Source: an uncultured Alphaproteobacteria bacterium
Lineage (GTDB): Bacteria > Pseudomonadota > Alphaproteobacteria > MPNO01 > UBA2964
Direction of reading: 5' to 3'
DNA length: 64,000 nucleotides
Assembly: GCA_951812775.1 (NCBI GenBank)
Contig: OX638326.1
Coordinates: forward strand, 3,646,001 to 3,710,000
Every line of letters starts with the position of its first letter. Positions within the stretch are counted from its first letter, which is position 1. Below, one piece after another: positions 36,258 through 44,864 of the stretch. The position numbers were made by a program, and so were the translations under genes. The notes beneath the pieces were generated by a model. It was not told the origin of the DNA. It made no database searches and saw only the letters and a list, made by a program, of their open reading frames with translations.

Positions 36258-36505
36258 CTCAAAAGATTCTGGTCTAGTGGGAGAAGATCAAGCCCTAGTC
36301 GGGCGAGCTGAACCTCAACCACATTCAAATGAACGTCTGTATAGCCGTCGTCTTTTAGTGGGCGAGGGATCTGAAATACCCATGTGTCTTTGCGGACCTG
36401 TCTGGAAAAATAAAGGGAGAACTCATCATCTAAGTCCTCCCTCCGTACACAGTCTTCTGACTGTATCTTTGCTATAACAACGTTAACGTGGGTAACAACC
36501 GGCAC
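36254..36505 (-). CDS. hypothetical protein in phage patch
   Basis: An 83-residue soluble protein starting at GTG 36505, directly against the stop of the upstream gene (TAG-GTG), so coupled to it. 'VRREDLDDEFSLYFSRQVRK' and 'LKDDGYTDVHLNVVEVQLAR' show mixed charge and no known motif. A regulatory or toxin-antitoxin pairing with the upstream protein is conceivable but unsupported by motifs. Confidence 0.5.
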   Translation of the reverse strand: MPVVTHVNVVIAKIQSEDCVRREDLDDEFSLYFSRQVRKDTWVFQIPRPLKDDGYTDVHLNVVEVQLARLGLDLLPLDQNLLS

Positions 36506-36802
36506 CTAAGCGGCCACCTGATCCCAGGGAAATATCCCGGCTGTTCCAGGCGTAGGCTTCTGCTTGGCTGTCTCACTATTCGCTACAAACCAATCCTGAA
36601 AATCGCTCACGCTTAAAGACGGCACAAAACCAACGTCCTCACCGTGATTCTCTTTAAACAGTTTCTCCAGCGTAACCGAGACAGCTTCGAACGCCTTAGC
36701 GGGGTTAGTATGCGCCACGCACAGACCTTTTGTCTTTTCATCGTCAGAGACAAAAAAATGCGCACCATCTACATATTTATATAAAACGTTTACTTGTTCC
36801 AT
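36506..36802 (-). CDS. small HicB/DUF1902-like hypothetical protein
   Basis: A 98-residue protein from ATG 36802, which has AGGAG eight bases upstream; the longer frame from 36826 does not. 'VLYKYVDGAHFFVSDDEKTK' followed by a helix resembles the short beta-beta-alpha start of HicB/DUF1902 proteins, a weak likeness. The C-terminus is 'GTAGIFPWDQVAA'. It is the first of two abutting genes on the minus strand. Confidence 0.5.
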   Translation of the reverse strand: MEQVNVLYKYVDGAHFFVSDDEKTKGLCVAHTNPAKAFEAVSVTLEKLFKENHGEDVGFVPSLSVSDFQDWFVANSETAKQKPTPGTAGIFPWDQVAA

Positions 36803-36969
36803 CGCCGATCTCCTGATTATCCCCATTTCAAGAGCATGCTAATTGCCTTAAACGCAGATTAACATCTAGTGCCCCATCCTCACACGATAAGAATATGCAT
36901 CTCGAAACGGGGGAAAACAAGACTGGTATATATACCACATAATTACTTTAAAAATCAATATATACGATA

Positions 36970-37279
36970 TTAATCTTGCTCCTGTGCGGGATCTTTCTTT
37001 GCCCCACGACACCGATAGACAGCATATTCTAGCAAAATTACTACCACAGATGCGGCCCCATAAATAGCAAATCCATATTCAAACTGAAGTGGGCCCGCCG
37101 TCTGCGAATTCCCAGGCCCCAAGAAGAGAGGCAATCGGGAAAGTCATTAAGACGAGAAGAAATCTCCTCTTCGGTGCCGGGGTCTTCTTAAAAAAGAAAA
37201 AACCTAATATCAGCGAAACTGCGTAAACCGGGACCGTGCCACCAAGAACGACGAGAAAAAACAAGAGCTCATTCCTCAC
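36970..37279 (-). pseudogene. small membrane protein with a probable frameshift
   Basis: GTG 37279 begins 'RNELLFFLVVLGGTVPVYAV' with two hydrophobic segments; that frame stops at 37079. One base fewer in GGGCCC near 37092 would continue it into 'PLQFEYGFAIYGAASVVV' and a third helix, ending at TAA 36970 as a 102-residue protein. A three-helix phage membrane protein (for example holin-like) is a guess. The start overlaps the upstream small gene. Confidence 0.5.
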
Positions 37280-37421
37280 CAACAACAGTTAGGCCCGCGC
37301 CTTCGTCGGGAACGGCAATGGGTTTTGCGGCGGGCTCTCGATAGCTTTCCATAAGCGCTACGTGCCGTTCTTTAGGCGGGTAGAGGAAAGCGTCAATTAT
37401 CTGTCGGTGTGTCTTCATCAT
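37269..37421 (-). CDS. 50-residue hypothetical protein in phage patch
   Basis: From ATG-ATG at 37421 the product reads 'MMKTHRQIIDAFLYPPKERH' and ends 'PDEGAGLTVVGEE'. It begins exactly at the inner edge of the right inverted-repeat arm and its 3' end overlaps the small membrane gene, the tight packing typical of phage genes. No function is recognised. Confidence 0.5.
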   Translation of the reverse strand: MMKTHRQIIDAFLYPPKERHVALMESYREPAAKPIAVPDEGAGLTVVGEE

Positions 37422-37456
37422 TGTGCTCTACGTCCTCTATGTATTCAGTGGCTAAA
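37422..37456 (-). repeat. 35-bp perfect inverted repeat, right arm
   Basis: Reverse complement of 36089-36123. Read leftward it encodes 'LATEYIEDVEH', then leaves the repeat as 'NDEDTPTDN' and a stop. Confidence 0.9.
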
Positions 37457-37868
37457 CGGTATTATAAATGATGTGGCTGTAGAAGAATGGCTTAAAATAA
37501 GGAATGCTTGATACACCAGCGGAACGATTAGAGTACGCCAGAGAGACGCATAAGGTCAATTGCACCGTGCCGTTCAAAGACGGGTGAACGTGATCGCGAC
37601 ATAGTGCGAGCCCGACAATTTCGCCATTCTGTTCCGCCACAATCACACCAGATAAACGCCGTCTCTCATCCTTTTCCAGCGACGCCTTGAGAAGCTCCGT
37701 ACCGGTGATCGGATCCATCGGCGTGATCATCAGGTAGTTTTCGTCTTCCGCCAGGCTGACTTGCAGCGCGCAAATCCCCGCCGCATCGTCTGGCGTTGCC
37801 AGTCGGTAAACATAATCGGCACACAAAGGCCGGTTATTTAGAGGCAATGCTGTCGCGATCATCGTCAT
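37452..37868 (-). pseudogene. GNAT acetyltransferase N-terminal fragment
   Basis: From the MTM start at 37868, 'YVYRLATPDDAAGICALQVS' and 'VIVAEQNGEIVGLALCRDHV' are the first strands of a GNAT domain, ending at 'NGTVQLTLCVSLAY' near 37537. The acetyl-CoA loop that should follow is absent and the frame runs into phage-patch sequence. Cut by the same event that placed the patch. Confidence 0.65.
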
Positions 37869-38001
37869 GCGGGATAACGGGGTTGGTGAATCTGATGGAA
37901 GACAGGATTTAACCGTAGGCGGGTTTAACAAGGATTAAACTAGCTTTGAGAGTTCTACCCCCCCCCTTACGCCGTCAACAACTGGCGTAATTCAGTCTGG
38001 A

Positions 38002-38403
38002 TTAATGCCCGCATTCTACACGACGACAGAGGGTATAATTTTGTACATGCTCCACCGCGATCACAGTGGCACCGATCAGCGTCGCGACGCGTTCGCCGGT
38101 TTCTCCCAGACCCTCGTGACCGAAGCTCGCTGCTATGACGAGTACACTTAGACCGATAAATCCCAGCGACGCAACGAGCCAACTCTTGTGTTTCCGACAC
38201 CCCATCGAAAGCGCAATGATGCTGAGAGGGATGACCAGCCAAAGCAGCCAGACGTGAAACGCCTCTTTTCCAAAAAGGGTTGCGCCCAACGCGGGAAAAA
38301 TGGCCAAAAGCATTGGCAGACTAAGGCAATGGATTGCACAAAATCCCGACGTCGTCACCGCGAACTTGTCCAGGAACGGTATATATTGCGAAAAATTGTT
38401 CAT
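38002..38403 (-). CDS. MerC-domain membrane protein
   Basis: A 133-residue inner-membrane protein of the MerC family with about four helices. The CxxxHC-like start 'TTSGFCAIHCLSLPML' matches the metal-binding pair of MerC. It ends with a Cys/His tail ('LCRRVECGH'). It overlaps the CobW gene by ATGA and lies in a zinc-responsive neighbourhood, so zinc rather than mercury handling is the more likely role. Confidence 0.85.
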   Translation of the reverse strand: MNNFSQYIPFLDKFAVTTSGFCAIHCLSLPMLLAIFPALGATLFGKEAFHVWLLWLVIPLSIIALSMGCRKHKSWLVASLGFIGLSVLVIAASFGHEGLGETGERVATLIGATVIAVEHVQNYTLCRRVECGH

Positions 38404-39440
38404 GCTACTTTTACCTCTTCTGAACCTATCGATTGCCAGGACTTGAAAAATGCCTCGATTGTTTTTTTCGGTATGTTGCGGGTGATAAATACAAGTTTGG
38501 TTTGGTGGTCGTCTTCGGGCCAGTCATCCAGCCACACCGGGTCGTGGAAAACATGCTGGACCCCGTGGATGACGGCAGGACGTCCGGGCATTTCTGCGAG
38601 ATGAACCACGCCCTTAACGCGCAGCAAATTCTCGCCTTTATCCGCAATAAGCAGCTCGAGCGCCGTGGTGAAGGTCAACGTACTGATTGGTTCATCGAGG
38701 ACGAAACTATAGGCCTGAATATCCGTACCATGTCGGTTCACGTCATACCCATCGCCATGATCATGATCGTGGTAGGCCTCAGCATTTAGCCAGGCGCAGA
38801 CCTCGTCTGGCCGATCACTGGGATTATATTGTCCGGTGTTGAACAGCCTTGCCAAAGAAAACTGGGGATCGTTTCGATCCTGTATCATGGCGCCGGGGTT
38901 AATGTTCTCAAGCCGCTCTCGTAGCCGCCGGACATCCTTAGCTGATACAGGGTCTTTTGCGAGATCTGTCTTTGTCAGGACGATACGATCAGCCACCGCG
39001 ACTTGTTTCAGACACTTCTCTAAAGTGCTATCACCGTTAATCACATCGACGGTTGTTATGACTCCGTCCAGGGTGAAGAGGTCTGTTATCGATGTATCGA
39101 TTGCCAATGTGTGAATGACTGGTGCGGGATCCGCGAGACCAGTCGTTTCAACAATCAGGCGGCTAAAAGCAGGAATTTCGCCGCTGGCGCGTCGCTCATG
39201 AAGCGTTAACAGCGTTTGTCGAATGTCACCGCGGATCGTGCAGCACAGACAACCCGTGGTCATTTCGATCAGCTGTTTGCTGCTATGCTCCACCAGGAAA
39301 TTATCGAGACCGACTTCTCCGAACTCATTGACGATTACGGCCGTGTCCCAAAACTGGGGCTCGCGGAGGATTATGGACAATAAAGTAGATTTTCCGCTTC
39401 CAAGGAATCCCGTCAGGAGTGTTACCGGGATCCGGGTCAC
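38400..39440 (-). CDS. CobW/COG0523-family GTP-dependent metallochaperone
   Basis: A 346-residue G3E GTPase. Walker A is 'GFLGSGKSTLL' near residue 10, the metal-binding CxCC is in 'TTGCLCCTIRGD' near residue 61, and 'TKTD' gives guanine specificity. The His-rich stretch 'AYHDHDHGDGYD' near residue 228 precedes the CobW C-terminal domain. Zinc-starvation COG0523 proteins (ZigA, ZNG1) deliver zinc to client enzymes. Coupling with DUF1826 (stop/start overlap) and MerC supports that class. Confidence 0.92.
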   Translation of the reverse strand: MTRIPVTLLTGFLGSGKSTLLSIILREPQFWDTAVIVNEFGEVGLDNFLVEHSSKQLIEMTTGCLCCTIRGDIRQTLLTLHERRASGEIPAFSRLIVETTGLADPAPVIHTLAIDTSITDLFTLDGVITTVDVINGDSTLEKCLKQVAVADRIVLTKTDLAKDPVSAKDVRRLRERLENINPGAMIQDRNDPQFSLARLFNTGQYNPSDRPDEVCAWLNAEAYHDHDHGDGYDVNRHGTDIQAYSFVLDEPISTLTFTTALELLIADKGENLLRVKGVVHLAEMPGRPAVIHGVQHVFHDPVWLDDWPEDDHQTKLVFITRNIPKKTIEAFFKSWQSIGSEEVKVA

Positions 39441-40201
39441 GCGCTTCCTCCGTCAAATCGAATGCGCTCCAAATTCGGATAGGCGGGTGAAACTTCGCTC
39501 GGCAAATTTAACGTCAGGACAAGGCGCGTCTGTCCGGTACCTACGATTGGCGGAGAACGATGAACGACACCTCTACTTTTTACATCTTTTGCCCCTTTGA
39601 AAAGGGCGACAGTGTGTTTAGGAATTTTATGGACTGAACCCTTAAACTCTCGCTGTTCTGCGACAGCTCGATCAGCATCGTCGTCGCTGACATATTTCGT
39701 GCCGGGCCCAAAATAAGTCGTCAAAGCCCGCAAACGGACATGGTCGCGATGAAACTTCCAACATGAATCATGTTCGACGACGTCGAGTCCGATATCAACC
39801 AGCTCTGTCTCTGCGATGTCAGCAAACAGGGTGGCGATCTCTACGACATCTGAAACGAAAAGGGTTGTTTCATTGCATTGAGACGTAGCTGACGCTTCAA
39901 GAATTTGATCTAGCGCACTTTCAAATTCTTCCCGACGCGCTAAAATGCGACCACATGGCAAATGATCCGACGAAAGGGACAATAGCCATTTCTCCACGCC
40001 CGATGGCAACGGACGATGCCAAAGCGTAAGGTCGATTAAGGGCTCTGCAATACGGTGTAGAACTTCGGATAAATCGTCCTCCACAATTACCGCGGCGGAA
40101 TCAGGATGAAGGCGCATTGTTAGGGCCGTCACCGGATTTCCTTCTTCCAATGTTCTTGGATCGACCATTTCTTCCATGTCTTGGACTATGCTCGGCAGCA
40201 T
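39437..40201 (-). CDS. DUF1826-family protein
   Basis: A 254-residue soluble protein of DUF1826, with 'HDSCWKFHRDHVRLRALTTY' near residue 140 and 'HRSPPIVGTGQTRLVLTLNL' near the end; its His pairs resemble an oxygenase-like metal site. The family commonly sits next to zinc-linked CobW genes. It is first in the leftward MerC/CobW/DUF1826 operon and overlaps CobW by ATGA. The biochemical role is not established. Confidence 0.85.
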   Translation of the reverse strand: MLPSIVQDMEEMVDPRTLEEGNPVTALTMRLHPDSAAVIVEDDLSEVLHRIAEPLIDLTLWHRPLPSGVEKWLLSLSSDHLPCGRILARREEFESALDQILEASATSQCNETTLFVSDVVEIATLFADIAETELVDIGLDVVEHDSCWKFHRDHVRLRALTTYFGPGTKYVSDDDADRAVAEQREFKGSVHKIPKHTVALFKGAKDVKSRGVVHRSPPIVGTGQTRLVLTLNLPSEVSPAYPNLERIRFDGGSA

Positions 40202-40207
40202 TGCTTA

Positions 40208-40221
40208 AATAACATGTTATT
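40208..40221. promoter_or_regulatory. 14-bp perfect palindrome upstream of the DUF1826 operon, candidate Zur site
   Basis: AATAACATGTTATT lies seven bases before the DUF1826 start in the 206-bp gap between the two divergent zinc operons. AT-rich palindromes with TAACA/TGTTA halves are typical of Fur-family (Zur) sites. Zur control is inferred from gene content. Confidence 0.45.
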
Positions 40222-40376
40222 GGAGAGAATTTTTTGTAGCAACCGCTATGGGTTGTGATTTTGGCTCAATGTTTGGCAGCAACTTGATCTTTACACTCAC
40301 CGTTCACAAATAATCTTGATGAGCAACAAATTGCTTGAAGAACCAAACGCATGCAGTATGTGTCTCCATCCATACG

Positions 40377-40391
40377 TAACAGGCGCTGTTA
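40377..40391. promoter_or_regulatory. inverted repeat upstream of the DUF3299 operon, candidate Zur site
   Basis: Arms TAACAG and CTGTTA around GCG end 16 bases before the DUF3299 start. They share TAACA/TGTTA halves with the palindrome at the other end of the same gap. Confidence 0.4.
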
Positions 40392-40407
40392 AATTAGGAG
40401 GCTGCTC

Positions 40408-41070
40408 GTGACCCGTTGTATGGCCGTTCTTTGCACTGTATTGATAACGAACGTCGCCGTGGCGGCAGAAAATCGATTTCGAACATTGGGCTGGGAAGAC
40501 CTGGTGCCGAAATCGACGCCCCTTAACAGTGTAATCACCAAGCTTAAGCACGATCAGCAGCTGGATGTTGTTACCTTGGTCAGTATCCGAAATTTGAAGC
40601 GGGAAACCTCTTTGTCTGAAGTCAGCGAAGACGCAGAGGAAGCGATTGAAATCCGTCATCGCCTCAAAAAGCTGGGTCTCGATCCGGACAAGCTTATGAA
40701 GGCCTTTGATCGGATGGAAAGTGACGTCAAACAACGCGAAAAGATGACCGTCCGAAGCCTGGACGGAAAACGGATACGCATACCTGGTTATGCCTTACCC
40801 TTGGAGCATGCTGGAACCGGCGTAACTGAAATGCTGCTGGTCCCCTATGTCGGCGCTTGCATTCATGTGCCGCCGCCGCCGGCCAACCAGACACTCTATG
40901 TGAAGCTGGCCCAGACATATAAGGCAAAAAGCTTGTTTGATCCTGTCTGGATTACGGGTCGCATAAAAATTCGCGCGACGAATAAATCACTTAGTCTTAT
41001 CGATGGAACGGCGGGGGTTGATACCGCCTACACGGTGGAAGACGTAACCATTACACCATACAAGAAATAG
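40408..41070 (+). CDS. exported DUF3299 protein (ZrgD-like)
   Basis: A 220-residue protein with a signal peptide ('MTRCMAVLCTVLITNVAVAA'). The DUF3299 core 'MLLVPYVGACIHVPPPPANQ' near residue 140 contains a conserved Cys and His. Start GTG or ATG is near 40408, behind AGGAGG. Vibrio cholerae has a DUF3299 protein in its zinc-regulated ZrgABCDE importer; the same gene partners follow here (DUF2796, ABC ATPase, permease). A zinc-handling periplasmic role is inferred. Confidence 0.85.
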   Translation: MTRCMAVLCTVLITNVAVAAENRFRTLGWEDLVPKSTPLNSVITKLKHDQQLDVVTLVSIRNLKRETSLSEVSEDAEEAIEIRHRLKKLGLDPDKLMKAFDRMESDVKQREKMTVRSLDGKRIRIPGYALPLEHAGTGVTEMLLVPYVGACIHVPPPPANQTLYVKLAQTYKAKSLFDPVWITGRIKIRATNKSLSLIDGTAGVDTAYTVEDVTITPYKK

Positions 41071-41186
41071 CTTTTGCGCAGTCGACCAGATATCGAAATT
41101 TCGCGCAACAATCATGTTGGTAAATGAGTAATGGAACAATTTGTGGACCGGTGCGACGTCATCGGGTTTTCGAATGGAGAAGGACT

Positions 41187-41759
41187 ATGAATTTGGAGCG
41201 CGGCTTGAACAAATCCATTGCAGCCATTTTTACCTATGCTGTTTTTTGCTCGACGGCAATTTACGCAGAAGCTAACGCAGAAGGACGTCCGCATCAGCAC
41301 GGTGTAGGGCAACTCGATATCGTTATCGAAGGCAATCACGTCGAAATAGAACTGACACTGCCAGGTGTTGATGCTGTTGGTTTCGAGCATGCAGCGAAAA
41401 CAAAAAAACATCGGCGTGCGGTACGGAAAGCCTCCAAAACGCTTAAAGACGGTGCGCGGATCATCGCTTTCCCGGCCGTCGCCCAGTGTCGCTTCGAAAA
41501 GGTTGAGGTAAAATCAACGATGCTTGATGACCATGGCAAGCACGGTCACCACAAAGAAAACCACGCCGCAAAAGAGGTTCACGGGGAATTTAATGCCCAT
41601 TATCGTGTGGAATGCGGACAGACGGCCAAGCTGACATATCTGGATCTGACATTTTTTAAAGCATTCCCCACCGCACAAAAACTCGTTAGCCGCTGGATTG
41701 TGGCTGGCAAGCAGGGGGGCGCTACTTTAACTGCGTCCAAGACCCGGCTAACCTTCTAG
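41187..41759 (+). CDS. DUF2796 / ZrgA-like periplasmic zinc-binding protein
   Basis: A 190-residue protein from ATG 41187 (ribosome site GAGAAGGA) with a leader ending near 'AIYAEANAEG'. 'HQHGVGQLDIVIEGNHVEIE' is the DUF2796 start. The linker 'DDHGKHGHHKENHAAKEVHG' near residues 110-130 is a His-rich metal-binding loop. It sits just ahead of the ABC transporter genes and is the likely zinc-binding component of a Zrg-type importer. Confidence 0.88.
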   Translation: MNLERGLNKSIAAIFTYAVFCSTAIYAEANAEGRPHQHGVGQLDIVIEGNHVEIELTLPGVDAVGFEHAAKTKKHRRAVRKASKTLKDGARIIAFPAVAQCRFEKVEVKSTMLDDHGKHGHHKENHAAKEVHGEFNAHYRVECGQTAKLTYLDLTFFKAFPTAQKLVSRWIVAGKQGGATLTASKTRLTF

Positions 41760-41809
41760 TCCTGTTCGTTTAGGTAAGGCATGAAGCTGCTCGAAATCTG
41801 CGCCAGATA

Positions 41810-42502
41810 ATGATTGAGCTTTCAAACGTTCGATTTCGTTGGCGAGCCTCCGATCCGCTGCTTATTGACATCGCTAAGTTAAGCGTCGGAAACGGAGAAC
41901 GCGTGTTCCTCGAAGGGCCGAGTGGAAGCGGTAAGTCGACGTTGCTCAACCTGCTGGGCGGCGTGATGGTGCCGGAAGATGGCACTGTCAGCATTGACGG
42001 CGCTGATCTGACCGCCCTCCGGCAGGGCGTAAGAGACACCTTTCGGGCGGATCGGATCGGCTTAATCTTTCAGATGTTCAACCTGATCCCCTATTTGGAC
42101 CTGGTCGATAATGTTGTCCTGCCGTGCAAATTTTCTACCCGCCGCGCACGGATCGCACGGGAGAAATCAGGAAGTGTCGAGGACGAAGCGCGACGTCTTC
42201 TCCGCAATATAGAAATTGACCCAGATATGCTCGGGGATCGCCCGGTTGCGACGTTGAGTGCTGGTCAGCAACAACGGGTGGCGGTGGCACGATCCCTGAT
42301 CGGTTCGCCGCAACTAATCATCGCCGATGAACCCACCTCGGCCCTCGATCAGAACGTCCGCCAATCCTTTATGTCTTTATTGTTCAAAGAGGTCGCCGAT
42401 GTGGGGGCGACGCTCTTATTCGTGAGTCACGATGCCAGTTTGGCCGTGGATTTTGATCGACGCCTGATCATGTCCGAAATTAACGAAAGTGGCGCCAAAT
42501 GA
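41810..42502 (+). CDS. ABC transporter ATPase (LolD/MacB class)
   Basis: A 230-residue ATPase. Walker A 'GPSGSGKSTLLNLLGG', signature 'LSAGQQQRVAVARSL' and Walker B 'LIIADEPTSALD' are complete, followed by the switch His in 'VSHDAS'. It belongs with FtsX-type permeases. It overlaps the permease gene by ATGA. In Zrg-like loci this pair is assigned to zinc uptake, although the fold class is usually mechanotransmissive and not an importer. Confidence 0.93.
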   Translation: MIELSNVRFRWRASDPLLIDIAKLSVGNGERVFLEGPSGSGKSTLLNLLGGVMVPEDGTVSIDGADLTALRQGVRDTFRADRIGLIFQMFNLIPYLDLVDNVVLPCKFSTRRARIAREKSGSVEDEARRLLRNIEIDPDMLGDRPVATLSAGQQQRVAVARSLIGSPQLIIADEPTSALDQNVRQSFMSLLFKEVADVGATLLFVSHDASLAVDFDRRLIMSEINESGAK

Positions 42503-43770
42503 CGACGGCAAGAGCTGCTTTTTTCCTGGCATTCAAAAGCTTGCTTAACCGATATATCACGGCTGGTCTCACCATCTTTGCCATCGGCGTTAGTGTTATG
42601 TTGGTGCTGGGTGTCGAAAGAGTCCGGCAGAACGCGAAGCTCAGCTTTGCGAATACCATTTCAGGAACGGACCTAATCGTTGGCGCGCGTAGCGGCTCCG
42701 TTCAGCTATTACTTTATTCTGTCTTCCGTATTGGCAACGCCACGAACAACATTTCTTGGAGAAGCTACCAGGATATCGTGAAACGGTCCGACGTGAAGTG
42801 GACGATACCTTTGTCGCTTGGTGACTCTCACCGCGGTTATCGGGTGCTGGGAACGACGGAAGATTACTTCAAGTTCTATCGGTACGGCTCAAAACGGTTA
42901 CTGAAATTTTCCGGTGGTAAACCATTTGGGGATGTCTTCGATACTGTCCTCGGCGCCGAGGTTGCCGAAGCGCTGGGGTATAAGGTTGCCGACAAGATTG
43001 TTATCGCCCACGGTTTAGGGACAGCCGGTTTTACGAAGCATAACGACAAACCTTTCACCGTCACTGGGATATTAGAGCGAACCGGAACACCTGTTGACCG
43101 CACCGTCCATGTCAGTTTGGCTGGCATAGAGGCAATTCATCTCGATTGGCGCGGCGGCAGCCGGGTTCCGGGAATGTCCGTCACAGCGGAGCAAGCCCGC
43201 AGCCTTTCCTTGACACCGAAATCAATTACCGCCGTTCTGGTTGGTCTTAAATCTCGTCTTGGCGCGTTTCGGGCTTTGCGGGCGATCAACGAGAACCGCC
43301 GGGAGCCCTTGCTCGCTATTCTGCCCGGCGTCGCTTTGCAGGAGTTATGGAGTCTCATGGGAACCGCCGAGGCCGCTCTCGGCATTATTGCCCTATTCGT
43401 GGTCGTCAGTGGTTTCATCGGTATGGTGACAATGCTGCTCGCAAGCCTTAACGAACGTCGCCGGGAGATGGCTATCTTGCGGGCGGTGGGAGCTCGACCG
43501 ACGCATGTATTCTCTCTGTTTGTCCTTGAAGCCTGGCTCCTCACGCTGCTTGGCTGCGTGCTGGGTGTCGCTCTCTTGTATCTTGGTGTGAGCATCGCTC
43601 AACCAATTATCGAGACGCGCTTCGGTCTATTTGTACCTATGGATATACCAAGCTTTGGGGAGTGGATCATTCTGGGCGCTATTATGAGCGCGGGCACAAT
43701 CGCCGGTGCCTTGCCCGCCTTTCTGGCCTACCGTAAATCCGTTGCTGACGGTTTGACTATTCGGACATAA
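42499..43770 (+). CDS. FtsX-family ABC permease
   Basis: A 423-residue inner-membrane protein with the FtsX/MacB layout: one N-terminal helix ('YITAGLTIFAIGVSVMLVL'), a periplasmic domain of about 230 residues, then three C-terminal helices ('LGIIALFVVVSGFIGMVTML', 'VLEAWLLTLLGCVLGVALL', 'IILGAIMSAGTIAGALPAFL'). It is coupled to the ATPase and forms the membrane part of the Zrg-like system. Confidence 0.92.
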   Translation: MTTARAAFFLAFKSLLNRYITAGLTIFAIGVSVMLVLGVERVRQNAKLSFANTISGTDLIVGARSGSVQLLLYSVFRIGNATNNISWRSYQDIVKRSDVKWTIPLSLGDSHRGYRVLGTTEDYFKFYRYGSKRLLKFSGGKPFGDVFDTVLGAEVAEALGYKVADKIVIAHGLGTAGFTKHNDKPFTVTGILERTGTPVDRTVHVSLAGIEAIHLDWRGGSRVPGMSVTAEQARSLSLTPKSITAVLVGLKSRLGAFRALRAINENRREPLLAILPGVALQELWSLMGTAEAALGIIALFVVVSGFIGMVTMLLASLNERRREMAILRAVGARPTHVFSLFVLEAWLLTLLGCVLGVALLYLGVSIAQPIIETRFGLFVPMDIPSFGEWIILGAIMSAGTIAGALPAFLAYRKSVADGLTIRT

Positions 43771-43944
43771 GGGCCGAGAGGTGAAAACAATTCACCGACG
43801 TGTTCAGTTGCCTGAAAATACCAATGAGAAAATTCCGAACAAGCCGGTTGAGCAATTCCTGCCGCACCCTATAATTCTTCAGGAGAGGGGTAGGCGGAGG
43901 CTCTGACCTGCATCTCCATCAATTTTTACATTTGCGAGGCAATG

Positions 43945-44688
43945 ATGAAAAAGACCGTTACATTACTGGTCGCGGCGTTGTTTCCCTATAGTGCGTTGGC
44001 GGGGAACGTTGTCGAATATTCTGTCGGCGGCGAAAAATTCGTGGGCTATAGCGCGAAAGCGTATGACGGAAAATCAAAGGGGTTGGTGCTCGTTATCCAT
44101 GACTGGGACGGGTTGACCAAGTATGAAGAACAGCGTGTCGAGATGCTTGCCGGCCTCGGGTATGACGCGTTTGCGGTTGATCTTTATGGCAAGGGCAACC
44201 GGCCGGTTAAAACCAAAGCCAAGAAGGCGGAAACCGGAAAGCTTTACAAGAACCGCGAACGGATGCGGTCGCTGATTCTTGGTGGATTGCAGCAAGCGCG
44301 TAAAACGATGGGCGGAAAAGCGGTCGTGATGGGCTATTGCTTTGGTGGCGCGGCGACGTTGGAACTCGCCCGGTCAGGCAAGGCCAGCAACATTGCGGGT
44401 TATGCAACGTTTCATGGTGGGCTGAAGACACCAAAGGGACAAAGCTACGCGAAAAGCACGCCACCTATCCTTATTGCTCATGGCGGTGCGGATCGCGCGA
44501 TCAAGATGAGCCAGGTGGCTGGTATCTCAACGGAGCTTGAGGCGGCAAAAGTACCCTATGAAATTCAAGTTTATTCGGGTGCGCCACATGCCTTCACTGT
44601 CTTTGGGGCCAAGCGGTATCGTGAGACAGCGGACAAGCAAAGCTGGAAAGCATTCACCGAGTTTCTGGCAAACAATCTCGGCGGCTGA
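43945..44688 (+). CDS. exported dienelactone-hydrolase-family protein
   Basis: A 247-residue protein with a leader 'MKKTVTLLVAALFPYSALAG' and a DLH-type alpha/beta hydrolase. The triad is Cys in 'GYCFGGAA', Asp in 'HGGADRAI' and His in 'GAPHAFTVF'. Family members act on dienelactones or other esters in the cytoplasm; a periplasmic member inside a zinc locus is unusual and its substrate is unknown. GAGG five bases before ATG 43945 favours that start. A terminator hairpin follows. Confidence 0.87.
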   Translation: MKKTVTLLVAALFPYSALAGNVVEYSVGGEKFVGYSAKAYDGKSKGLVLVIHDWDGLTKYEEQRVEMLAGLGYDAFAVDLYGKGNRPVKTKAKKAETGKLYKNRERMRSLILGGLQQARKTMGGKAVVMGYCFGGAATLELARSGKASNIAGYATFHGGLKTPKGQSYAKSTPPILIAHGGADRAIKMSQVAGISTELEAAKVPYEIQVYSGAPHAFTVFGAKRYRETADKQSWKAFTEFLANNLGG

Positions 44689-44708
44689 TCCGGCGATAAA
44701 TTCAGCCA

Positions 44709-44745
44709 AGAAAACGGCGGTTCTTCGGAGCCGCCGTTTTTGTTT
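44709..44745 (+). terminator. Rho-independent terminator after the hydrolase gene
   Basis: ACGGCGG and CCGCCGT pair across TTCTTCGGAG, with AAAA before and TTTTTGTTTG after. It lies 23 bp past the hydrolase stop. Confidence 0.8.
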
Positions 44746-44864
44746 GTGCTGAACGGTTGGTTGAGTAAGAGAGCATGGATCGGGAATATGGTTTCCCGGT
44801 TACGGTGGCGATCACCGCCTGCTAAGATCGATTGTAGAATTTAAAATACGGAAAGGCGGAATCC

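Larger units (their letters stand above)
35352..37540. mobile_element. phage-derived patch bridging two truncated host genes
   Basis: From the portal fragment to the GNAT stub, the sequence holds small, AT-richer genes unlike the flanks and a 35-bp inverted repeat. Host genes on both sides (a ThDP enzyme and a GNAT) are cut. No integrase, attachment site or transposase is visible, so it is a remnant or a captured piece, not an intact element. Confidence 0.55.

Noticed and set aside
36089..37456. An insertion sequence bounded by 35-bp inverted repeats
   Set aside because: No transposase is encoded between the arms, no target-site duplication is seen, and the arms are themselves coding-like.
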